From positions 1-64,000 of the IMG/VR virus record IMGVR_UViG_3300010412_000019: a DNA stretch of 64,000 nucleotides, one strand, 5' to 3'. This document shows positions 25,167 to 32,998 of the stretch, one piece after another. Within the stretch, counting starts at the first letter, position 1. Each line of letters opens with the position of its first letter. Position numbers and translations under genes: made by a program. The DNA is from a virus. The notes beneath the pieces are model-generated. The model searched no databases and was not told the DNA's origin. It worked only from the letters and a program-made list of their open reading frames with translations.

Positions 25167-25378
25167 TTCGAATACATTTCCACCATGTCGAATCGAATGC
25201 AGAATTCAAACAGGGAGACCAACTCAAATTGAGTCAATCGACCTACGTTGAAATCACGCAGAAAGCCCTTGCCAGCATACTCGCCTTGCCAAGGGTGATT
25301 GGCAAGGCGAGTATGCTTACCAATCATGTCTGCAATTCTTTTGCTCATTGTCTCACAAGCGTTATCCATGTGCGTCAA
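25163..25378 (-). CDS. Small hypothetical protein carrying an 18-bp inverted repeat
   Basis: 71 residues. The coding sequence contains a perfect 18-bp inverted repeat at 25274-25317 that encodes 'HTRLANHPWQGEYAG'. Protein composition is ordinary ('LTQFELVSLFEFCIRFD'). Function unknown. Confidence 0.5.
   Translation of the reverse strand: MTHMDNACETMSKRIADMIGKHTRLANHPWQGEYAGKGFLRDFNVGRLTQFELVSLFEFCIRFDMVEMYSK
25274..25317. repeat. Perfect 18-bp inverted repeat inside a gene
   Basis: Arms 25274-25291 and 25300-25317 are exact reverse complements (AGCATACTCGCCTTGCCA and its complement) with an 8-base spacer. The RNA would form a very stable hairpin in the middle of a reading frame. No T run follows, so it is not a standard terminator. 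Confidence 0.9.
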
Positions 25379-25385
25379 TTACCTC

Positions 25386-25643
25386 TCATGCGCCCGCCAC
25401 AGCCTTCAAAGTTGCAGTGTAGCCATCAAGTTCAATGGCGGTTGCCCAGATTTCATGTAAATCCGGGTGACGATCACGCAACCGGCCAGCATCGAATGCC
25501 AGTTGCACCACATCTTCATTGCTTGCGTTCTCGGCGGCACGCCAAGAACCCATGCAATCGTAACCAATCTCACACCAGATCGATTCTGCGACCCGGCGAA
25601 GCGTTGTCAGTTCAATCTTGTTCAGTACGCTCATTTCAAGCAC
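25386..25643 (-). CDS. Hypothetical protein
   Basis: 85 residues, largely helical ('TLRRVAESIWCEIGYDC', 'LAFDAGRLRDRHPDLHEIWA'). Overlaps the neighbour by 13 bases. No family recognised. Confidence 0.5.
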   Translation of the reverse strand: MLEMSVLNKIELTTLRRVAESIWCEIGYDCMGSWRAAENASNEDVVQLAFDAGRLRDRHPDLHEIWATAIELDGYTATLKAVAGA

Positions 25644-25858
25644 CCGACAGGCAGCAGAACCTTGACGAAAGCGTTGAAAGAATTCGGGGCATACCTGAAA
25701 TGGACAACAGCGTGTGTACCGTTGTTGACCACTTCTGCAACGACACCGACACAGGTCATTACTATGTCAGCCACCGCAGAACTCATGTTGAAGTCAAGTT
25801 CAAGATTGTCCCTTGAACCAGAAAAAGAAACTTTGTCGCCTCTTGCGAACATTAACAC
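25631..25858 (-). CDS. Small beta-rich hypothetical protein
   Basis: 75 residues: 'FARGDKVSFSGSRDNLELDF' and 'GVVAEVVNNGTHAVVHFRY' have the look of a small SH3-like or OB-like barrel. Function unknown. Confidence 0.5.
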   Translation of the reverse strand: MLMFARGDKVSFSGSRDNLELDFNMSSAVADIVMTCVGVVAEVVNNGTHAVVHFRYAPNSFNAFVKVLLPVGCLK

Positions 25859-26058
25859 GCTACTCCCAGTTCATTCATACGAGCAACAACAGCCGCATCA
25901 AACTCGGCGTTTGCGGCATCAAAAGCGTTCATCGCTTCACTCAGTTCTTCCCTCGTTTCAGCGTTACTCGCCATCAGAGCAAAAGCGGCAGCTTTCGCGT
26001 GGAGAGATTTGACGCTTTCGTGGTTCAGAACGTCTTTTTCGAAGTCAAAACTATTCAT
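25852..26058 (-). CDS. Small helical hypothetical protein
   Basis: 68 residues, Ala-rich helices ('AAAFALMASNAETREELSEA', 'DAANAEFDAAVVARMNELG'). Follows the terminator of the 26221 gene, so it must start from its own promoter or from read-through. Confidence 0.5.
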   Translation of the reverse strand: MNSFDFEKDVLNHESVKSLHAKAAAFALMASNAETREELSEAMNAFDAANAEFDAAVVARMNELGVAC

Positions 26059-26145
26059 TTCTTACCTCTGTTCTACAATGATATTATGCCACGTCCGGGA
26101 AAGGAGTGCAACCCCTATTTCACTCGTTTTGGCGCAAATATTGGG

Positions 26146-26171
26146 TAAAAAATACCCCGCCGGAGCGGGGT
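26146..26171 (-). terminator. Rho-independent terminator
   Basis: ACCCCGC/GCGGGGT stem with a TCCG loop, followed on the minus strand by ATTTTTTA. Ends transcription of the 26221-27252 gene. Confidence 0.82.
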
Positions 26172-26220
26172 TATTGAGAGAGAAGAGACAAAGTAAAGCT
26201 TGTTTTTATTGTCGGAAAAC

Positions 26221-27252
26221 TCAGAATGCAGATTTATCCAGTACGTGGAAACCCTTACCCCAAGTCGCTTTATTCCCGTAGAAGCGGAGCGTATCTTTGG
26301 CCTCAAATACCTCGTTTTCCAGCTTTCGCAGGTCTTCGATTGTGGCAACTTCGATAGCGTCCGCAACACTGACATGAATGCTGTCCGTCCAGTCATTGTT
26401 GACAATCCACTCCCTACGTGCGGCGAACGGCAATGCTCGTTGCTGTAGGTCCTGTGGGTAGTTCAGATACGACCATAGGTCGACCGCATCTAGAATGCGA
26501 ACAGAGATTGTCTCCGCTTCAAGTTCGCCCATCTGGAACTTTGCAAAGACAGCATTTGAAGTGGCGGTATTACCGATCTTGCTCTTGTCTTTTGTCATGC
26601 CTAGACATACAGCAGACAGGGCGACATTTCGCAGTTTTGAGAAAATCGGGATAAACGCCGAATTGATTTTATCTGGTAGCACTAGACCATGCCCACGGTC
26701 ATCGACAAACTTGAAGTTGCCATTACCGTTGATTACCACTCTGATTTCATGTCCCGGCGTCTGGCGCACGATGGTTCCGGGAAATTGCAAATCGGGAAGC
26801 GACAAAGCTTTTGGCTGGCGATCAGCAAAGGTTTCATCACGTTTGATATCCGGGAAGGCTCGCTGAATGTCTTCAAGCGGGATGCGTAGATTGATCTGGT
26901 GTTGCAATGCTCTTGATAGTACCTCAGCATCGCGGTCCTGCAACTTGTTCAGAATGTCAACAACAAACTTGAATTTTGTTGCAGATGAAATAAGGCGGCC
27001 GTTCAGTCGTTGCTCAAGCAACCCGATAGCCGAATTAAGTTCCATGCCACCATTGCGATTTCTGCGATACTTGGGAAGCCCGCCGATTTCGAAATTCCAG
27101 CGGTAGTCATAGAGAAGTTTCAGAAGAGAAACTAGATTAGGTTGATCCTTGTTAGCCCAGATGACAGCCATCTTCACAGCCGGGTCTCTTGAGCCTTCAA
27201 TCATTTCGACCATCTGGTCAACGTATCGGTAGCGGTACTTCATATCGTCCAA
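26221..27252 (-). CDS. DNA ligase-like protein lacking the catalytic lysine motif
   Basis: 343 residues. The layout matches the N-terminal and adenylation domains of T4-type ATP DNA ligase: a helical region with 'AEVLSRALQHQINLRIPLED' and 'IQRAFPDI' (compare T4 'LRRVMMRDLECGASVSI' and 'VWPGL'), and later 'ISVRILDAVDLWSYLNYP' with 'LPFAARREWI' (compare 'MKFQVWDYVPLVEIY' and 'LPAFRLKYDVRF'). At the expected KxDG position the sequence is 'IVRQTPGHEIRV', so the nucleophilic Lys and the Asp are absent, and motif III is not recognisable. I infer a catalytically dead ligase homologue, perhaps a nick-binding or scaffold protein. The resemblance is by eye and needs a profile comparison. Confidence 0.5.
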   Translation of the reverse strand: MDDMKYRYRYVDQMVEMIEGSRDPAVKMAVIWANKDQPNLVSLLKLLYDYRWNFEIGGLPKYRRNRNGGMELNSAIGLLEQRLNGRLISSATKFKFVVDILNKLQDRDAEVLSRALQHQINLRIPLEDIQRAFPDIKRDETFADRQPKALSLPDLQFPGTIVRQTPGHEIRVVINGNGNFKFVDDRGHGLVLPDKINSAFIPIFSKLRNVALSAVCLGMTKDKSKIGNTATSNAVFAKFQMGELEAETISVRILDAVDLWSYLNYPQDLQQRALPFAARREWIVNNDWTDSIHVSVADAIEVATIEDLRKLENEVFEAKDTLRFYGNKATWGKGFHVLDKSAF

Positions 27253-27255
27253 TTT

Positions 27256-27435
27256 TCACTCCAATTCAGGTTTTATTTCTTGCGTAATGTATTTACGATA
27301 CTCGTTGTTTGTCATCCAAACCGAGTTCGCCACACTGACAATGGGAGCGCCACATTTTAAGCACTTCGATGAACGGTGTGCATGGCTTGTCTTATGTGTG
27401 AATACATCTGGCTCATGTTTACATTCTGTTGTCAT
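27256..27435 (-). CDS. Small zinc-finger protein
   Basis: 59 residues (MTTECKHEPDVFTHK...). Cys and His pairs ('CKHEPDVFTHK' and 'KCLKCGAPI') suggest one zinc site. ATG overlaps the stop of the upstream DUF4338 gene (ATGA). It ends three bases before the ligase-like gene. Function unknown. Confidence 0.6.
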   Translation of the reverse strand: MTTECKHEPDVFTHKTSHAHRSSKCLKCGAPIVSVANSVWMTNNEYRKYITQEIKPELE

Positions 27436-28694
27436 CGACCTACCTGTGGAAGATATTTATCTTTGATTGTCGGCCAATCATTGAATAACATATCATCGTA
27501 AAACAGGACCTCATCAATCGTTTCGCCTCGTTCAACGAGGTTACGAATGCGCTTCCCTGCATACTTCGATTTCCACAGTTCAGTCATAGTACCAATAGAA
27601 TTGTCGAATCTGCGTACCAGTTGATCCTCGGCAATCTCGCCTCTCAAAAATTCATTGGTGTTAGTATATAGTGGGCAAAAATAAATGCCACGTTGATGAC
27701 CCGTAATGTAGTCTTTTCCACTGAAACCGAATTGTCGGTAAGTGTAGTTCAAAGAACGGTTGATGTGGTCACGTTTGACTTTGACACCATTTGGGTCAGT
27801 TGCATGATACCACTCCCAATACTTGCGAGTCTCTTTCCACTTGAGCCATTCACGAATCTCAGCGTAAAGCTGTGGGTTCGGACGGGCAATCGATGAACCC
27901 ATAGACTTGCCGAGTTTCTTCCAGTACTTCAACCCGGTATATTGAGAATATGAGCCATAAAAGCTTGTTGTCGATAATCCAACAAGAGGATCACCGTACA
28001 AGTCGCGCCAATCTTCTTGCACTTGGTCGGTTACAAGAAGAAGAGATAACAGCTTCCCACCAACATAATTGTAACCAAGAGGCTGAGTAGGAACGATGAT
28101 ACTACCGACTGAGGTGTAGTTAATCTGACCGGAGTTCCTCTGCTCTCTCGTCCATCCGATTGCTTTGTCTCGGCAGGCCACATCAAGATAGTCAGACGAT
28201 AGGTTAAGCGTTCCCAGATACTTTTCAGTCTTTCGATCACGGACAACATAATAAAGGTTTCTCCCAATGTTGTTGTTATTCTCACCCGTTGAAGTAAACA
28301 ACCTCAACGCATTGAAAACACCATTCCACTTGGTGTTTTTGTTAGTCAATAACAGTTCTGGCTCAAGATCAAGATAGTCATCTGGTGACTCTGGGACCCA
28401 GATTTCAGACTTAACATGACGCTCAGTAACCAGACTCTTCTCTACCACCCAGTTACGCTGGCCGAATAGATTTGTCTGCACCTTTGGTTCGTAAATGTCA
28501 TGAAGCTGGTTGTACTTGCGTTCAAGCATGTACTCTTGAATAGGCTGCTCTTTGGTGTTCGCTAGAAATACACGAATGCGTTCACCAAGCGCCTCTTCTT
28601 CTTCTGGAGTAAAAGACCTGAATTCTTGTTCAGCCTTCCACGCTTCGAAATTCTCATCGAACCATGGTTCAAGATGTTGCAGTTTTGGCTTCAT
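27432..28694 (-). CDS. DUF4338 / DruA-like protein
   Basis: 420 residues. The DUF4338 signature is spread over the middle: 'LYYVVRDRKTEKYLGTLNLS', 'CRDKAIGWTREQRNSGQINY', 'LGYNYVGGKLLSLLL', 'DWRDLYGDPLVGLSTTSFYG' and 'QYTGLKYWKKLGKSMGSS'. DUF4338 is the family of DruA, a component of the Druantia anti-phage system, and stand-alone members occur in T4-like phages. Biochemical role unknown. Compared with DruA, the C-terminal extension is long (about 130 residues). Neighbours are the ligase-like gene, a SLOG gene and RNase H. Confidence 0.65.
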   Translation of the reverse strand: MKPKLQHLEPWFDENFEAWKAEQEFRSFTPEEEEALGERIRVFLANTKEQPIQEYMLERKYNQLHDIYEPKVQTNLFGQRNWVVEKSLVTERHVKSEIWVPESPDDYLDLEPELLLTNKNTKWNGVFNALRLFTSTGENNNNIGRNLYYVVRDRKTEKYLGTLNLSSDYLDVACRDKAIGWTREQRNSGQINYTSVGSIIVPTQPLGYNYVGGKLLSLLLVTDQVQEDWRDLYGDPLVGLSTTSFYGSYSQYTGLKYWKKLGKSMGSSIARPNPQLYAEIREWLKWKETRKYWEWYHATDPNGVKVKRDHINRSLNYTYRQFGFSGKDYITGHQRGIYFCPLYTNTNEFLRGEIAEDQLVRRFDNSIGTMTELWKSKYAGKRIRNLVERGETIDEVLFYDDMLFNDWPTIKDKYLPQVGR

Positions 28695-29149
28695 TAATAA
28701 TTACCGCGCAAGGTCCATTTGACACCAACAATGCCGAGTGACTTGTCGGTGATTTTATTCACATATGACTGGTCATCAAGCATCGTTACTTCACCCTTAA
28801 CTCTGCTCAAGAAAATGTTAGGCTGCTCACCTCGGTCGAATTCAAGCTTCAACAGCCAGCGGGCCAGCGCATGAAGAAATTTCTCAACCTCTTTCAACTG
28901 CTCATCATTCAGCGGGTAGCCCGTTTCAATGAATTCTTGGCCGAGTTTGAAAAAGATTTCAGGCCCGTAGATAAAATCTTCCATGACATACTCTTCCGCT
29001 TTGACAAAAGTTGTTTGCGTCAAGTCACCGGGTCTGACAGTTGTAGGGGCGCAGACAAAGAAGTTGCGTTCTGGATAGTTGATGTTGAACCAATCAATCA
29101 GAGGTTGAGTGAACACCACTTCCATTTTCATACCATCGAAATTAAGCAT
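28694..29149 (-). CDS. Hypothetical protein
   Basis: 151 residues from ATG 29149 (MLNFDGMKMEVVF); the longer frame overlaps the SLOG gene out of phase and is rejected. 'PLIDWFNINYPERNFFVCAP', 'IYGPEIFFKLGQEFIETG', 'EKFLHALARWLLKLEFDRGE'. Coupled to the DUF4338 gene by a one-base overlap. No family recognised. Confidence 0.55.
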   Translation of the reverse strand: MLNFDGMKMEVVFTQPLIDWFNINYPERNFFVCAPTTVRPGDLTQTTFVKAEEYVMEDFIYGPEIFFKLGQEFIETGYPLNDEQLKEVEKFLHALARWLLKLEFDRGEQPNIFLSRVKGEVTMLDDQSYVNKITDKSLGIVGVKWTLRGNY

Positions 29150-29600
29150 TGTTTTCCATCTCCCTTGTGCCATCGTAATGAAAGATGCCTGTTCTGACAC
29201 CATTCTTGAGGGCATAGTTAATCGTGTACCACGTGCCCCCTTTCGACCTGTTTTTGTGATATGGGAAACCAACAAGCATATCGGACTCGTCAACGATCTT
29301 GCGATTTCGCGCAAAATACGTCAAAGGTGGTCGATATTCATCACATTCGAAAAAGGCACGCAATTTCTCATCTTTTGGTGGGTGACAGATGATCTTACAT
29401 TCAGGGTGTAATTCACGAATGATTGCAGATACCTCTTCATCCGCACCAACGCAATCGCCTTGGTGAAATTCAATCAATCTGTAATTTCGACCCCAAAAGC
29501 GTTTCTCAAGCCATGCCCTGATATGGGCTTCTTGCTCGGTGCTAATGCCGTATCTGGTGCCAGTGACACCTAAACGCAAGTCAACTATTCCATCCGTCAT
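29142..29600 (-). CDS. SLOG/DprA-like Rossmann protein
   Basis: 152 residues from ATG 29600, with AGGA nine bases upstream. Rossmann features: 'LRLGVTGTRYGISTEQEAHI' at the N terminus, 'FHQGDCVGADEEVSAIIREL', 'KIICHPPKDEKLRAFF', then 'TYFARNRKIVDESDMLVGFP' and 'SKGGTWYTINYALKNG'. The GDCxGAD and RN..IV...D..V elements are typical of SLOG (YspA/DUF2493-like) proteins that bind nucleotide-derived ligands such as ADP-ribose-type molecules. A role in sensing or binding nucleotide signals is plausible. Confidence 0.72.
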   Translation of the reverse strand: MTDGIVDLRLGVTGTRYGISTEQEAHIRAWLEKRFWGRNYRLIEFHQGDCVGADEEVSAIIRELHPECKIICHPPKDEKLRAFFECDEYRPPLTYFARNRKIVDESDMLVGFPYHKNRSKGGTWYTINYALKNGVRTGIFHYDGTREMENNA

Positions 29601-30459
29601 TTTTAAAATCCTGTAATTGATCCATCCAGCGAGTGATACCACGGCCAGCGAAGTAACCGTAAAGATTACCCGATGCCTTTGGCGGCTCTTTCATAGCTTC
29701 AAGAATCTTTGAAGCCTGCTCATCTGGAACTTTCGACATGTCAAGCATACGCTGGTTGAAGCTGTAACGCTCAAGCATGTCTTGGTTGCAGAAGAATAGC
29801 GGGCTGGCAGCAGCCGACCACTTCTTCTTGTTCTCATTTGAAATCGAAGTCTGACGGGCACCTTCGGTCATGAAGGTATCGGCGTGAGACATGATATTAG
29901 GTATGCCGTCTTTCTTGTCACCGGTGATGATCTTTAAGCGCAACCAGCGGGCTGGGTCTTTTTCGATGATTTCACGGCGGCGAATAACGTCATACTGGCT
30001 AACGTTTTTGTAAATTTGCAGTTGCTTGTAGTCACCGTCAGGTGAAATGATCATGTGTGGTTCGTCTTTGTAATTGTGTACGATCACACCAATAGCATCG
30101 TCAGCCTCAACACCTTCAATGTCAACGACCTTCCAGCCAAATGCATTTTCACATGCTTCAAGAATGTCCTCACCATTATCGAAGAAAGCTTTCCAGTCCA
30201 TAGTGCGATCCATGGGCTTGCGATTCTTCTTGTAGTTCGGGAATTCAGTTTCGCGCCAATACGGCTTTCGGTCAACACAGATAACCATCGCGCCGTACTT
30301 TTTGCGATACGCAACGTTGACCATACGCAGTGTATTCAACATACGAAAATGCTGAATTTCACTGACGGTAACGTTTTCAGGAATGTCGCCCTTGCTCATA
30401 GATGCCACGGCGGAGTGGGCGCAAGAAATAAGCACCGGGCTAAAATCGACAAGTATCAT
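29581..30459 (-). CDS. rnh: RNase H / 5'-flap endonuclease (T4 Rnh type)
   Basis: 292 residues (T4 RNase H is 305). It removes RNA primers and 5' flaps from lagging-strand DNA. Metal-binding acidic residues are visible: 'ILVDFSPVLI' at the N terminus, 'VICVDRKPYWRETEFPNYKK' (substrate Arg/Tyr), 'VDIEGVEADDAIGVIVHNY' and 'MIISPDGDYKQLQ', 'KIITGDKKDGIPNI'. The order is that of FEN-1/T4 RNase H nucleases. It overlaps the SLOG start by 20 bases. Confidence 0.93.
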   Translation of the reverse strand: MILVDFSPVLISCAHSAVASMSKGDIPENVTVSEIQHFRMLNTLRMVNVAYRKKYGAMVICVDRKPYWRETEFPNYKKNRKPMDRTMDWKAFFDNGEDILEACENAFGWKVVDIEGVEADDAIGVIVHNYKDEPHMIISPDGDYKQLQIYKNVSQYDVIRRREIIEKDPARWLRLKIITGDKKDGIPNIMSHADTFMTEGARQTSISNENKKKWSAAASPLFFCNQDMLERYSFNQRMLDMSKVPDEQASKILEAMKEPPKASGNLYGYFAGRGITRWMDQLQDFKNDGWNS

Positions 30460-30462
30460 AAT

Positions 30463-30816
30463 TTACCTATGCCAACTGCCTTTTATGCAGTGTTTCAACT
30501 CATGTCCCCAAGTTTCCAATTCAGTGTTGCCATCTGACTTCTTTACGAAGATATCACACGATGACACTTTGCCAGTATTGGGGTTAACTGACATTACCGA
30601 GTAACCAAGAAGATCAGCACCACGGTCTTTGTCGTTTTTACGCAACGACTCGACCGCCTTGTTCATTTCTTGGTGTGTGTCAAAACGATGAACACGAATC
30701 GTAAACGGCTCACCGCCGTATCGAAAGCGTTCATCGTTCAAATCTCTTGGTTTCTGATCACACGCAGGTATGATCAGCAACAATGCCATTATAGCAGATA
30801 ATGAATATCGTTTCAT
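30463..30816 (-). CDS. Lipoprotein with HExxH motif
   Basis: 117 residues from ATG 30816 (MKRYSLSAIMALLLIIPACDQ): signal and lipobox I-P-A-C. Near the C terminus 'ETWGHELKHCIKGSWHR' contains HELKH, the zincin zinc-binding motif, with another His downstream. This suggests a small metalloprotease-like lipoprotein exposed in the periplasm, or a structural zinc site. The body ('FTIRVHRFDTHQEMNKAVES') has no recognised domain. Confidence 0.6.
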   Translation of the reverse strand: MKRYSLSAIMALLLIIPACDQKPRDLNDERFRYGGEPFTIRVHRFDTHQEMNKAVESLRKNDKDRGADLLGYSVMSVNPNTGKVSSCDIFVKKSDGNTELETWGHELKHCIKGSWHR

Positions 30817-31010
30817 CCAAAAATTGGCGTGTGCGCGGCATTCCACTTATGCACAGCCTGCTCCTTAGTCTGACATGCGGGGCTTGAGTTCCCACAATTA
30901 CGGCAAGTAAGCATGAAACGTGGTTCATTGTATACTTGAATCTCATTAAACTCAACCTGCTCATTCATCGAACAGGTACAATTCTGTAAGTTATAGCCTT
31001 CAACGATCAT
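30813..31010 (-). CDS. Lar-like zinc-finger protein
   Basis: 65 residues: 'NCTCSMNEQ', 'FMLTCRNCGNSSPACQTKEQ' and 'AVHKWNAAH' follow the Lar-family layout (C..C, then the EA...WN signature). The second Lar-like gene in the window. A restriction-alleviation role is inferred from the family. Confidence 0.55.
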   Translation of the reverse strand: MIVEGYNLQNCTCSMNEQVEFNEIQVYNEPRFMLTCRNCGNSSPACQTKEQAVHKWNAAHTPIFG

Positions 31011-31312
31011 TGTGAATGTTCTCCAATCAATTTCGCAGAAGCCTCAATATCGGCTTTCTGTTTCTGATAATCTCTCAGTAAGTCTTGCGGGTAACCGATC
31101 ATCGAATTACACAGGTATTGACCTTCTGGTTCTATCTGAGAAGCACACACCTGCCAATCTGCCATTTTCTGAGTAGTCACCTCAAGTTGATGGGTTGACT
31201 CGTTCAAATGCTCAACGGCCGTAATGAATCTGTGATGATCGAACAGCATGTATCCATAGATACCCGTCATTATTACAATGGCAGCAAGCAGCCCCTTTCG
31301 AATGAAACTCAT
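31007..31312 (-). CDS. Membrane-anchored coiled-coil protein (possible inner-membrane spanin)
   Basis: 101 residues from ATG 31312 with AAGGAG upstream. One N-terminal membrane span ('LLAAIVIMTGIYGYMLF') and a periplasmic helical region ('AVEHLNESTHQLEVTTQKMA', 'LLRDYQKQKADIEASAK'). This is i-spanin (Rz) topology. A lipoprotein gene lies two genes downstream, but it carries HExxH and is not a typical Rz1. Confidence 0.5.
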   Translation of the reverse strand: MSFIRKGLLAAIVIMTGIYGYMLFDHHRFITAVEHLNESTHQLEVTTQKMADWQVCASQIEPEGQYLCNSMIGYPQDLLRDYQKQKADIEASAKLIGEHSQ

Positions 31313-31488
31313 TTTATCTCCTTCTGTGTCAACCACAGCATCTTGTTATCTTTGCAGACAAGTGATGCTGGCTGGTTTGCTCGTTGACAGCAGTTAGGAT
31401 CATTTCTGAGAACGACCCATCCACTCGCCCCATATTGTTTGACGATTTCTTTCAATCTGTCAGTGATAGGGTTGATTGTAATTCTCAT
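31309..31488 (-). CDS. Small hypothetical protein of a three-copy family
   Basis: 59 residues from ATG 31488, six bases downstream of the GTG-initiated frame and with GGAGG upstream. 'ITDRLKEIVKQYGASGWVV' resembles segments of the proteins at 57252 and 58112 ('TARLKQLIREHGDIWEI' and 'AAQVIRQYGDIWKV'). Function unknown. Confidence 0.55.
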   Translation of the reverse strand: MRITINPITDRLKEIVKQYGASGWVVLRNDPNCCQRANQPASLVCKDNKMLWLTQKEIK

Positions 31489-31506
31489 AGTCACCTCCGG
31501 GATGTA

Positions 31507-31540
31507 GACCCGTGTGACTATTTTACATCACCGACGGGTC
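31507..31540 (-). promoter_or_regulatory. Hairpin in leader of the 31488 gene
   Basis: GACCCGT...ACGGGTC (31534-31540 and 31507-31513) with an inner GTGA/TCAC pair, forming an 11-bp interrupted stem just upstream of the GGAGG site. No T run. Could be a processing or translational control element. Confidence 0.4.
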
Positions 31541-31653
31541 GAAGTCAAGTATCGTCTTAGCCACTCTTCTCTGGTTTGCAGGCGAATCATACCAAGCTGA
31601 AACGCAGGCGTGAAAGGAAGAGTCAGCATATTGAGTATTGTTTTTATGTCCAT
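31528..31653 (-). CDS. Possible microprotein
   Basis: 41 residues (MDIKTILNMLTLPFTPAFQLG...), basic C terminus. AGGT lies about 12 bases upstream, a weak site. Coding status uncertain. Confidence 0.35.
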   Translation of the reverse strand: MDIKTILNMLTLPFTPAFQLGMIRLQTREEWLRRYLTSTRR

Positions 31654-32065
31654 AGCTTTATTTACCTGTATAGAAACTGCCATGGTATTTGCTGAGAAAA
31701 ATTCTCGATTTTTTAGTAATCTACTTATATTGTTACTAATGATATTAAGATTAGTATAAGGTATAAGCCCTTGATTTTAGTGTGGTGGATTTGCACATTA
31801 AGTCGAAGCTATGACAGTAATATGCGCGTAGTACGCTATTAAATTGCTAAGATCACTCTTCTGTTGTTTTTACGCCATTATGAATCAATGACTTACAGGG
31901 CGAAAATTACTAGTGTTGTTTAAAATGATGCTAGTACACAAGATAAGAATACGCTTTAGATATCAATAACTTATATAGCACAATATTGGGAAGCTATATC
32001 AATTAAGACGTATAAACCGAGTGTTAATTTTAACGCGGAAATTTTTCTTGTGCGAATAGGGCAAA
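31654..32065. other. AT-rich non-coding stretch, about 410 bases
   Basis: No convincing gene is seen on either strand. It contains one copy (31883-31896) of a 14-base motif AATCAATGACTTAC that recurs in variant form at 40534-40547 and 40608-40621. AT-rich promoter-like boxes are present, but no unique promoter can be named. Confidence 0.5.
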
Positions 32066-32998
32066 CTACCTGCCAATTAGCAGGCGCACGGATTTTGAGA
32101 ACTTCCCGGCTTCGTCGTCTTGCACCCTGCTTTTCTCTGTCGATTCGGCTAGCATGTGCAGACGTTCTTTCTTCGCCTTTTCGTAATCCATGTAAGAACC
32201 AACATGCTCAAAGTTGTGCCCCTTGTCGCGGCGAGCATAGAAGTCTTCTTCGGATAGGGTGAAATAGTGGTTCAATTGAAATATCTTAGTGTCTGACTTC
32301 CAGATATCAAAGCTTCGCCTGTCAACGGGCTCTTTGTTTTCGGTGTAGCCGAAAACCCTGTTGTTTCGCAACTGATAGATATGCGGGGTTACAATTCTAA
32401 TGACTTCCATTGGGTCAACGATTGACTTCCAATTGAAGAGTTTCGGGAAAGTGTCAGGCTCGGGTGGGAATGGCATTCTCTTGGTGAAGTTTTCGATCAC
32501 CAAGCCACTTGGTCGTTTCTTGAACCCGTTTGTGCCGAACATGTACCACGGGATGATAATTGCAGGTAGGTCGGAGTAGTCAGCCAATGCTTCGACTAGA
32601 TTACCCTTTCGTGAAAACAGGAATTCATCAAGATCGATGAATGTCATCCATCTCCAAAGATGCCCAAATGTTGCTATTGCATGGGCATATGCATACGTCA
32701 ATCGCTTTGGAGAACCAGCGGCATTAACGTTGATAAAGTCTGACCATGGTATAAGCGTCACCAACCCCTGATCGACGTATTTCTGTACAATTTCATTGCT
32801 TCTGTCTTGGCTGCGGTCATCATACAGATAGATGTGTTCGACCCCCGCCAGAATATGAAAAGGTATCCACTCGTTCAGCAAATACTCTTCATTGCGGTAG
32901 ATCGCCACAGCCGCAAGGGTACGATGCCCCTTGCGGCTGAGCGTGTTTTGGACGGGAACGCCTGCTCTATGCGGGCATTCTTGGCAAAGCTTATCCAC
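32066..32998 (-). CDS. Glycosyltransferase family 92 / DUF23-like
   Basis: 310 residues, GTG start at 32998. GT-A fold features: 'AVAIYRNEEYLLNEWIPFHI', 'AGVEHIYLYDDRSQDRSNEI', 'FGHLWRWMTFIDLDEFLFSR' (D-x-D metal motif), and a C-terminal 'QLNHYFTLSEEDFYARRDKG'. Family 92 enzymes transfer sugars, often galactose, to glycans. The substrate here is unknown. It could act with the UDP-galactopyranose mutase at 37026. Confidence 0.85.
   Translation of the reverse strand: MDKLCQECPHRAGVPVQNTLSRKGHRTLAAVAIYRNEEYLLNEWIPFHILAGVEHIYLYDDRSQDRSNEIVQKYVDQGLVTLIPWSDFINVNAAGSPKRLTYAYAHAIATFGHLWRWMTFIDLDEFLFSRKGNLVEALADYSDLPAIIIPWYMFGTNGFKKRPSGLVIENFTKRMPFPPEPDTFPKLFNWKSIVDPMEVIRIVTPHIYQLRNNRVFGYTENKEPVDRRSFDIWKSDTKIFQLNHYFTLSEEDFYARRDKGHNFEHVGSYMDYEKAKKERLHMLAESTEKSRVQDDEAGKFSKSVRLLIGR

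Noticed and set aside
25386-26012. Several plus-strand frames of 100-220 codons
   Set aside because: They mirror the small minus-strand genes and have no plus-strand ribosome sites.
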